Program-made: the position numbers and the translations under genes
Source of the DNA: Nitrospirota bacterium
Lineage (GTDB): Bacteria > Nitrospirota > Thermodesulfovibrionia > Thermodesulfovibrionales > Dissulfurispiraceae
Direction: 5' to 3'
Length of the DNA: 12,999 nucleotides
Assembly: GCA_016212685.1 (NCBI GenBank)
Contig: JACREW010000178.1
Span: 1-12,999 of the forward strand
In this document: positions 7,447 to 12,999 of the stretch, piece after piece
How the letters are laid out: every line of letters begins with the position of its first letter
Position numbering within the stretch: position 1 is the stretch's first letter
Notes under the pieces: model-generated
What the model was told of the DNA's origin: nothing
The model's database searches: none
The model's input: only the letters and a program-made list of their open reading frames with translations

Positions 7447-7633
7447 CACGTAACTAATGCATTACAGGCACAGCTTCAAAGCTTTTAGCAATGCGATAAA
7501 TTTATTAAAGTGCCTGTTTTATTGTTTAATGCAAAGGTTATATTGAAATTGCCTTTAAATGGGTGGAGGGTTCGGCTTTAAGGTATCGCTGCCAAAGGTT
7601 TTTCAGCTATGCCTGTAATGCCATATATTTGAT
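7447..7633 (+). promoter_or_regulatory. Intergenic leader upstream of ribF with 17-bp inverted repeat
   Basis: This 187-bp non-coding stretch is bounded by inverted repeats at 7459-7475 and 7605-7621, which pair at 16 of 17 positions. Part of the left arm (7464-7471, ACAGGCAC) can also pair perfectly with 7510-7517 (GTGCCTGT), so two mutually exclusive folds are possible. The right arm ends 12 bp before the ribF start. I see no FMN riboswitch consensus, no clear terminator U-run, no strong promoter and no Shine-Dalgarno. It may be a cis-regulatory leader or a small inserted element; the single mismatch becomes a G-U pair on the - strand, which favours neither case strongly. Confidence 0.4.
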
Positions 7634-8620
7634 ATGCAAATAATCAGAGAACTGCAAAATGTATCGTGCTATCCTAATCCGGTGGTAACCATCGGCAATT
7701 TCGACGGCGTTCACCTCGGACATCAGAAGATATTCAAGAAGGTTGAGGCAAAGGCAAAGGAGATTAACGGCATTCCGATTGCGATAACATTCGACCCACA
7801 TCCGGTGCGTGTTTTAGCGCCCGAAAGGGGATTGAAGATCCTCACGACATTCGGGGATAAAGCCGATCTTATGTCGAATTCGGGCATAAAGGTTCTCATA
7901 TCCATAGGCTTCGATAAAGAATTCGCGAGGACGGATCCTGATGATTTCATCAGGAATGTCCTTATCGATAAAATCGGGGCTAAATGGATAGTCGTAGGAC
8001 ATAATTACGCCTTCGGCAAAGGCAAAAAAGGCACGCCCGCTCTTTTGAGAAGGAGGGGACGGAAATACGGATTCGGCGTAAGCGTCGTTAGATACGCGAA
8101 AGTATATGACGACATTGTAAGCAGCAGCAGGGTAAGGAGCCTGCTCTTGAGGGGAAGGGTATGCGAGGCGTTGAAGATGTTAGGCAGGGCGTACCATATC
8201 GAAGGCACGGTTATCAAAGGCTTAGGAAGGGGAGCCTCTTTGCTTCATACCCCCACCGCGAATATCACCGCTCCAAATGAGCTTGTCCCGAAAGAGGGAG
8301 TGTACGCGGTGAGAGTTTCTCTTTATGAAACGGAGAAATCACCGATTCACCGATTCACCGATTCACCGATTCGAGTTTACGACGGCGTTGCTAATATAGG
8401 CAAAAATCCTACGTTCGGCGATGTGCCTGTGAGCTATGAGGTTCATATCTTTGATTTCAGCCGCAATCTCCTCGGAGAGAAGATAAGGATTCACTTCATA
8501 GACAGGATAAGGGATGAAAAGAAATTCTCCGGTATTAAAGAACTAGAAGACCGGATAAAGAAGGACATCGAAAAGGCAAAAGAGATACTGGCAAAAAGAA
8601 GGGATATATTATACCTTTAA
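7634..8620 (+). CDS. ribF: Bifunctional riboflavin kinase / FAD synthetase
   Basis: This 328-aa cytoplasmic enzyme converts riboflavin to FMN and then FAD. The N-terminal nucleotidyltransferase domain shows IGNFDGVHLGH (20-30, HxGH-type motif), TFDPHPVRVL (52-61), VVGHNYAFGKGKKG (120-133) and ISSSR-type VSSSRVRSLL (162-171). The C-terminal kinase domain has GLGRGASLLHTPTANI (196-211, with the ATP/Mg-binding PTAN), GVYAVRV, DGVANIGKNPTFG and YEVHIFDF, whose Glu269 would be the catalytic base. The region before PTAN is slightly longer than the usual GRGRTIGFPTAN. Residues 231-249 form an extra loop between kinase strands; part of it (SPIHRFTDSPI) is encoded by four octamer repeats. The ATG at 7634 fits the usual family start, although no good ribosome binding site precedes it. 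The 3' end overlaps the convergent priA by 12 bp. Confidence 0.96.
   Translation: MQIIRELQNVSCYPNPVVTIGNFDGVHLGHQKIFKKVEAKAKEINGIPIAITFDPHPVRVLAPERGLKILTTFGDKADLMSNSGIKVLISIGFDKEFARTDPDDFIRNVLIDKIGAKWIVVGHNYAFGKGKKGTPALLRRRGRKYGFGVSVVRYAKVYDDIVSSSRVRSLLLRGRVCEALKMLGRAYHIEGTVIKGLGRGASLLHTPTANITAPNELVPKEGVYAVRVSLYETEKSPIHRFTDSPIRVYDGVANIGKNPTFGDVPVSYEVHIFDFSRNLLGEKIRIHFIDRIRDEKKFSGIKELEDRIKKDIEKAKEILAKRRDILYL
8341..8372 (+). repeat. Four perfect 8-bp tandem repeats inside ribF
   Basis: ACCGATTC occurs four times without interruption. Eight is not a multiple of three, so gain or loss of one unit shifts the ribF frame; only changes of three units (24 bp, one SPIHRFTD octapeptide) keep it open. 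The encoded peptide lies in an extra loop of the riboflavin kinase domain. Confidence 0.95.
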
Positions 8621-10516
8621 CGGATCGACATCCGCATTTATCTTCACATCTTTTATTTTTTCGAGTTTGTTCAGCAACTGCCTCGCGTATGAATGCAAAA
8701 TCCTGCTGTCTTTCGATTTTAAAAGAATCTGGATGCAGTGAGGATAGGATTTGAGTATAGGCGGTATTTCGACGGGGCCGAGGACTTCCAATCCTTTTAT
8801 CTCCTCTGCTTCAAGCATGTTTCTTATATCGTCCAATAAGTTTATCCCCTTTTTATAAGAGATATTAAACAGCACGATCTTTGAAAAAGGAGGGTAATCT
8901 ATAGTCTTCCGCTGCGACAGTTCATGCTCGTAAAAGCCGTGAAAATCGTAGTTTTTAATAAACCTTAATATCCTGTTTTTGGGATTCCATGTCTGCAGGA
9001 AAAGAGAACCGTCGGGTTTTATTGTTCCGGCTATCTGCATCGTCTGTTGAAACGTCCTCTCATATGCCCTGAAGTCGGGTTGCGACAGGGTTTGGTCGAT
9101 ATTAAAGAGCGCGGCAGCGTCGAACTTTTCGTCCCTGAGTTTTTTTGCCGCATACGTTGTTCCCACGACAAAGGGCAATATATCAGGGGTAAGCGGCAAG
9201 GGGGAAAGGGAGCGCTCTTTTTCTAAAAGCAGCGTTTTTGTCCCCAATAATTCTTCGACTTCTTCTTTTATTTTTTCCGTCCCAGCGCCGGATGGTTTCA
9301 TCGCGAAGCCTTTGCATTCTTCGCAGCTTTCGGGAATGTTTTTTTCGAGACCGCAATAATTGCATTTTACCGCATTTTTCGCCTTATAGAACACGAGCGG
9401 AATTCCGCATTTTTTGCATTGAACCGTATGCCCGCAATCCTCGCATCTTATGAGGGAATATCCTTTTCTGTTGATGAGGAATAAGAATTTTCCTTTTTTT
9501 GAGATGGTATTTTTCGCCTCCTTCAAGACTTCTCCTGCTATGGTCGAGGCCTTCCCTTTTGTTCTGTTCGCGCCGACAATTTTTATCCTCGGTCTTTTTG
9601 TCTCCGGCTGCCGATTGGCGTTTAACGGAGTATATTTGCCGATTTTCGTATTGTATATGGATTCTACGGAAGGGCAAACGGATGAGAGAAGGACGCACGA
9701 TTTTTCGATAAATCCCCTCATTACGGCCACATCTCTTGCGTTATATCTGAGACCCTCTTCGCCTTTGTAAGAGTTGCTGTGTTCCCCTGTAACGGCAATG
9801 AAAGATACGTTCTTAAGCGGTGCGAGGACGGCAGACCGTGTGCCGAGCACTACGTCCGACCGCCCTGCAAGTATCTGTGCCGCCGCTTCCATCCTTTTCT
9901 TTGCGGTAAGCCTGCTGTGAAGGACGCATAGTCTTTCTCCAAATATGTTTTTGAGGTCAGGCAAGAGCCTTTCGATCTGTCCTATTTCAGGCACGAGGAT
10001 TATAGCGCCGTGCATATACGGGGCGGCTTCACCCATAATTTTATTCAGTATGGAAAGTTCTTGCGATATGGAGGCGGGGTGAAACAAGAAGGATCTATAA
10101 TTTTTTTCTTTAATGCAGTCATAAACAAGTGAGAGTTCAGAATTTTCAGTTTCCCTTTTTTGTTCTTTATTCTTTATCCTGACTGCTGATTGCTGATTGC
10201 TGCCCCCTGTCTTTATCGTTTCTTCGAAAAAGCTGCTGTTCAGGGCGGTCCCCATTGGCGCGAGATAATAATCCGAAAGCCATTTCAGCAATGAAAGGTT
10301 GGATTCCGAAGCGAAACGCTGATGGACGCTCTCAATCTCCCTGATATTTTTCCAGTTCCGCTCCGGAGAACCTATCACCGAGACCACGAGACCGTAGAGG
10401 CTTTTCCCCATTAAAGGCGCTTTTACGATTTTTCCTCTCAGGTCGTAAGGCGCATTCGCAGGAATCTTGTAAGTGAGCGGAGGAAGCTTCAAAGGGAAGA
10501 CAACATCTGCATACAT
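8609..10516 (-). CDS. priA: Primosomal protein N' (PriA), helicase motifs degenerate
   Basis: This 635-aa protein is PriA by overall layout. It has an N-terminal 3'-DNA-binding domain (MYADVVFPLKLPPLTYKIP), then VPEIGQ, LGTRSAVLAPLKN, EHSNSYKGEEGLRYNARDVA, FLINRKGY, four zinc-binding CxxC pairs (358/361, 367/370, 385/388, 398/401), GAGTEKIKEE and DPLKV at the end. PriA normally reloads the replisome at stalled forks. Here the Walker A slot reads FHPASISQE (145-153) instead of GVTGSGKTE, DEEH is TGEH (243-246), GSATPS is SSVCPS (278-283), motif V AKG is AKK (457-459), and QVAGRAGR is QIAGTIKP (494-501). Helicase activity is therefore unlikely, although the frame is intact. An open frame continues to 10711, but the ATG at 10516 begins the conserved domain and avoids reading antisense into clpC. 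A heptamer-encoded insert occupies residues 106-119. Confidence 0.9.
   Translation of the reverse strand: MYADVVFPLKLPPLTYKIPANAPYDLRGKIVKAPLMGKSLYGLVVSVIGSPERNWKNIREIESVHQRFASESNLSLLKWLSDYYLAPMGTALNSSFFEETIKTGGSNQQSAVRIKNKEQKRETENSELSLVYDCIKEKNYRSFLFHPASISQELSILNKIMGEAAPYMHGAIILVPEIGQIERLLPDLKNIFGERLCVLHSRLTAKKRMEAAAQILAGRSDVVLGTRSAVLAPLKNVSFIAVTGEHSNSYKGEEGLRYNARDVAVMRGFIEKSCVLLSSVCPSVESIYNTKIGKYTPLNANRQPETKRPRIKIVGANRTKGKASTIAGEVLKEAKNTISKKGKFLFLINRKGYSLIRCEDCGHTVQCKKCGIPLVFYKAKNAVKCNYCGLEKNIPESCEECKGFAMKPSGAGTEKIKEEVEELLGTKTLLLEKERSLSPLPLTPDILPFVVGTTYAAKKLRDEKFDAAALFNIDQTLSQPDFRAYERTFQQTMQIAGTIKPDGSLFLQTWNPKNRILRFIKNYDFHGFYEHELSQRKTIDYPPFSKIVLFNISYKKGINLLDDIRNMLEAEEIKGLEVLGPVEIPPILKSYPHCIQILLKSKDSRILHSYARQLLNKLEKIKDVKINADVDPLKV
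10160..10201 (-). repeat. Six degenerate heptamers inside priA
   Basis: Reading the coding (-) strand: AGCAATC, AGCAATC, AGCAGTC, then AGGATAA, AGAATAA, AGAACAA, 42 bp in all, encoding residues 106-119 (S-N-Q-Q-S-A-V onward). The insert lies in the linker between the N-terminal domain and the former Walker A region. The first part matches the coaE heptamers at 16 of 17 nt. Confidence 0.7.
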
Positions 10517-10532
10517 GAATATAAAGATACAG

Positions 10533-10553
10533 GATGCAAGATGCAAGATGCAA
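10533..10553. repeat. Three perfect heptamers between priA and clpC
   Basis: GATGCAA is repeated three times, followed by a partial GAT. The array lies in the 99-bp divergent intergenic region, 17 bp upstream of the priA start and 2 bp upstream of the clpC -35 box. The extended open frame of priA would read it as LHLASC-type peptide, which is not considered real protein here. Confidence 0.85.
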
Positions 10554-10555
10554 GA

Positions 10556-10585
10556 TTGACAAGGTTTGTTTAAAACGAGTAATAT
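10556..10585 (+). promoter_or_regulatory. Sigma-70-type promoter for clpC
   Basis: A perfect -35 TTGACA (10556-10561) is followed after 18 bp by TAATAT (10580-10585), four of six matches to the -10 consensus. The start would be near 10592, giving a leader of about 24 nt that contains AAGGAG at 10603-10608, well placed for the ATG at 10616. No CtsR-type or CIRCE-type heat-shock operator was recognised. Confidence 0.65.
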
Positions 10586-10615
10586 TTTTATAGAGACTAT
10601 CCAAGGAGTATAAAG

Positions 10616-12999
10616 ATGTTTGAAAAGTTTACCGAAAGAGGAAGGAAGATTATAATATACGCCAAAGAGGAAGCGGAGCGGAGAAATAACGATTATCTGG
10701 GCACTGAACACCTCCTGTTGGCCGTCTTGAGAGAAGAAGACAGCATTCCCATTACAATCCTCAAAAAAATGGGTTTGTCGATAGATGAAATAAGATTCGA
10801 AGTGGAAAGGAATCTGCCTATCGGCAGCAATGTTTTGACATTCGGAGACATCCCGTTTACCCCCCGCGCGAAAAAGGTGCTCGAGCTTTCCATAGAGGAG
10901 GCCCGTCTTTTAGGGCATAATTATATCGGGAGCGAGCATCTACTTTTAGGTCTTATACGCGAAGACGAAGGCATCGCCGGCAAGATTTTGAGAAACCTCG
11001 GAGCAAATCTCCTCGGCGCACGACAACTGACCATTAATATCGCCATCAAACCGCAATTTCAGCAGACGCATCAAAAAGAGCGCAGGAAAAGCAATACGCC
11101 CGCCCTCGATGAATTCGGCAGGGATCTCACATTGCTGGCTGTCGAAGGAAAGCTCGACCCGGTTATAGGCAGGGAAGATGAGATCGAGCGTGTGATTCAG
11201 GTCTTAGGAAGAAGGCTTAAGAACAATCCGGCCATAATCGGAGAGCCCGGGGTGGGCAAGACTGCTATAGTTGAAGGTCTTGCGCAGAAGATCGTAGTTG
11301 GCGATGTTCCGGACAGCCTTATCGGGAAACGCATAATTTCCCTCGACCTCGGAGCGCTTATTGCAGGGACGAAATACAGGGGTCAGTTTGAGGAGAGACT
11401 CAAGGCCGTAATGCGCGAAATACTGCAGTCGGACAAGAATATAATCCTGTTTGTAGACGAATTCCATACCCTCATCGGAGCTGGGGCGGCCGAAGGCTCG
11501 GTTGATGCGTCGAATATGCTGAAACCCGCGCTTTCGAGGGGCGAGCTTCAGTGCATTGGCGCAACCACGCCCGACGAATACAGGAAGTATATAGAAAAAG
11601 ACGGGGCGCTTGAAAGGAGATTCCAGCCGATTTATGTCCAGCCCCCGACAGAAGATACTACCGTCGAAATTTTACGAGGCATAAGGCCGAAGTATGAAAA
11701 CCATCATAAGGTGAAAATCAGCGACGAAGCGATTACTGCCGCCGCAAAACTCTCAGACCGATATATAACCGACAGGTATCTTCCTGACAAGGCTATAGAT
11801 GTTGTTGACGAAACAGGTTCGAGGCTTAAGCTGAAAAGGTCGACTACCCCTCAGGAACTGAGAGACATGGAGACCGAACTTATTCAGCTCGCGAAGGAAA
11901 AGAGCCTTTACGTGAGGCTTCACGACATCGAAAAAGCGCAGTCCATAAGGACTCAGGAAGACCGGCTCAAAAAGATATATGAGCTTCAATACAAGAAATG
12001 GAAGGATTCCCTGAATAAAGAGGTTCCGGTCGTGGAAGAAGATGATATAGCATATACGGTTTCTAAAATGACCGGTATACCGTTATATAAACTCGAGGAA
12101 ACCGAAACCGAAAAATTATTGAAGATGGAGGAAACCCTCCATATGCGTATAATCGGGCAGGACGACGCCGTGAAGGCGGTATCGAAGGCGATAAGAAGGT
12201 CGAGGGCAGGGCTTAAGAGCAAAAACAGACCTATCGGTTCGTTCTTCTTCCTCGGCCCTACGGGAGTCGGAAAGACGGAGCTTGCAAAGGCGCTGGCTGA
12301 ATTCATGTTCAATGACCAAAGCGCCCTCATCAAGCTCGACATGTCGGAATACATGGAGAGGTTCAATGTCTCCCGCCTTACCGGAGCGCCTCCGGGCTAC
12401 GTGGGTTACGAAGAGGGCGGGCAGTTGACGGAGAAGATACGCAAGAGGCCTTATGCTGTAGTCCTGTTCGACGAAATAGAAAAGGCGCATCATGACGTAT
12501 TTAATATGCTGCTTCAGATACTGGACGAAGGGGTGCTTACGGACAGTTACGGCAGAAAGGTCGATTTCAGAAACGCCATCATCATCATGACGTCAAATCT
12601 GGGCGCGCGTATCATCGAAAAGGCCACTCCGCTCGGTTTCTACCGCGCATCGTCAGGGGATATTCATACGAAGATGAAGGACAGTGTACTGTCCGAATTG
12701 AAAAAGACGTTCAATCCGGAATTCCTGAACCGCGTTGACGAAACAGTGGTTTTCCACCAGCTTGAAAAGGAGCATTTGCTGTCGATAGTAGACCTTCTGA
12801 TAGCGGAGACGAACAGGAAACTTACGGAGCATGCCTTGACCGTAGACGTATCTCCGGAGGTTAAAGAATGGCTGCTCAACAAATACTATCAACCTACATA
12901 CGGCGCTCGTCCCATGAGAAGGGCTATTTACAAGGAGATAGAAGACCAGCTTTCCGAAGAGATATTAAAGGGCAAATTCAAAAACACGCCCGTAGTGAA
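10616..12999 (+). CDS. clpC: ATP-dependent Clp protease ATP-binding subunit ClpC (3' end beyond window)
   Basis: About 794 residues are visible with no stop before the edge; only the C-terminal few dozen are probably missing. ClpC is a hexameric AAA+ unfoldase that feeds proteins to ClpP. In order come a double Clp N-domain (FTERGRKIIIYAKEEA and TPRAKKVLELSIEEA repeats, 1-150), D1 with Walker A GEPGVGKT (209-216), pore segment GTKYRGQFEERLK and Walker B FVDEFH (279-284; usual FIDELH), and arginine-finger segment LERRFQP. A short middle domain with a UVR-like coiled segment (about 413-450) marks ClpC rather than ClpB. D2 follows with GPTGVGKT (547-554), pore GYVGYEEGGQ, FDEIEKAH and sensor MTSNLGA. 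It starts at ATG 10616 behind AAGGAG and diverges from priA. Neither clpP nor mcsA/mcsB/ctsR is in the window. Confidence 0.96.
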   Translation, partial: MFEKFTERGRKIIIYAKEEAERRNNDYLGTEHLLLAVLREEDSIPITILKKMGLSIDEIRFEVERNLPIGSNVLTFGDIPFTPRAKKVLELSIEEARLLGHNYIGSEHLLLGLIREDEGIAGKILRNLGANLLGARQLTINIAIKPQFQQTHQKERRKSNTPALDEFGRDLTLLAVEGKLDPVIGREDEIERVIQVLGRRLKNNPAIIGEPGVGKTAIVEGLAQKIVVGDVPDSLIGKRIISLDLGALIAGTKYRGQFEERLKAVMREILQSDKNIILFVDEFHTLIGAGAAEGSVDASNMLKPALSRGELQCIGATTPDEYRKYIEKDGALERRFQPIYVQPPTEDTTVEILRGIRPKYENHHKVKISDEAITAAAKLSDRYITDRYLPDKAIDVVDETGSRLKLKRSTTPQELRDMETELIQLAKEKSLYVRLHDIEKAQSIRTQEDRLKKIYELQYKKWKDSLNKEVPVVEEDDIAYTVSKMTGIPLYKLEETETEKLLKMEETLHMRIIGQDDAVKAVSKAIRRSRAGLKSKNRPIGSFFFLGPTGVGKTELAKALAEFMFNDQSALIKLDMSEYMERFNVSRLTGAPPGYVGYEEGGQLTEKIRKRPYAVVLFDEIEKAHHDVFNMLLQILDEGVLTDSYGRKVDFRNAIIIMTSNLGARIIEKATPLGFYRASSGDIHTKMKDSVLSELKKTFNPEFLNRVDETVVFHQLEKEHLLSIVDLLIAETNRKLTEHALTVDVSPEVKEWLLNKYYQPTYGARPMRRAIYKEIEDQLSEEILKGKFKNTPVV

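Noticed and set aside
7447..7633. FMN riboswitch upstream of ribF
   Set aside because: None of the conserved RFN-element blocks is present; only generic inverted repeats are seen.
8609..8620. The 12-bp convergent overlap of ribF and priA as a special regulatory device
   Set aside because: Short tail-to-tail overlaps are common in compact bacterial genomes and nothing else marks this one.
10533..10553. CRISPR-like or iteron (origin) array
   Set aside because: Three 7-bp direct units without spacers are too short for CRISPR. No DnaA boxes or AT-rich unwinding region accompany them.
10517..10553. priA promoter with TTGCAT / TATATT on the - strand
   Set aside because: The -10 would sit one base before the start codon, putting transcription start inside the gene; the -35-like hits are a by-product of the heptamer repeat.
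10517..10711. N-terminal extension of the priA frame (65 extra residues) on the - strand
   Set aside because: It runs antisense through the clpC start and promoter and translates the GATGCAA array. The conserved PriA N-domain begins exactly at the ATG at 10516.

Overview
The window looks like bacterial chromosome of about 13 kb. A short, visibly AT-richer accessory block (1-2124) lies next to conserved housekeeping genes. There is no rRNA, tRNA, CRISPR array, transposase or integrase. I cannot fix the taxon from sequence alone. Short heptamer and octamer tandem repeats, GTG starts and a ClpC-type (rather than ClpA-type) unfoldase suit an environmental, little-studied phylum such as Nitrospirota or a neighbour; that is a guess.

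Layout. 1-2124 (+): the tail of a truncated gene, then three closely packed genes: a 155-aa protein with a ParB/sulfiredoxin-like GNHRT motif, a 96-aa unknown overlapping it by 4 bp, and a 393-aa AlbA_2 (Schlafen-type) protein. 2162-4089 (-): a two-gene DrrA/DrrB-type ABC exporter. Its two genes are separated by 170 bp holding a strongly folded element (2953-3076) that appears to be an RNA encoded on the opposite (+) strand, with GGA-bearing hairpin loops. 4277-7446 (+): mutS and coaE, overlapping by 4 bp, behind an extended -10 promoter. 7447-7633: a non-coding leader bounded by a 17-bp inverted repeat, ahead of ribF (7634-8620, +). 8609-10516 (-): priA, convergent with ribF and overlapping it by 12 bp. 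10616-end (+): clpC, divergent from priA and cut off by the window edge.

Main points of interest. (i) PriA has lost essentially every helicase motif (Walker A, DEEH, motif III, motif V, the QVAGRAGR arginine finger) but keeps all eight zinc-binding cysteines, so it is probably a non-helicase structural primosome factor. (ii) coaE and priA each carry a heptamer-repeat insertion in a loop. The two insertions share 16 of 17 nt in the same strand and reading frame, both encoding Q(Q/H)SAV. ribF carries a third, octamer-based insertion, and another heptamer array abuts the clpC -35 box. This points to a genome-wide family of short repeats, tolerated inside essential genes. (iii) The folded element between the exporter genes resembles GGA-loop (CsrA-binding-like) RNAs.

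Functionally the housekeeping part serves mismatch repair (mutS), cofactor synthesis (coaE, ribF), replication restart (priA) and protein quality control (clpC). The accessory block could be defence-related or mobile, but nothing in the sequence proves it.
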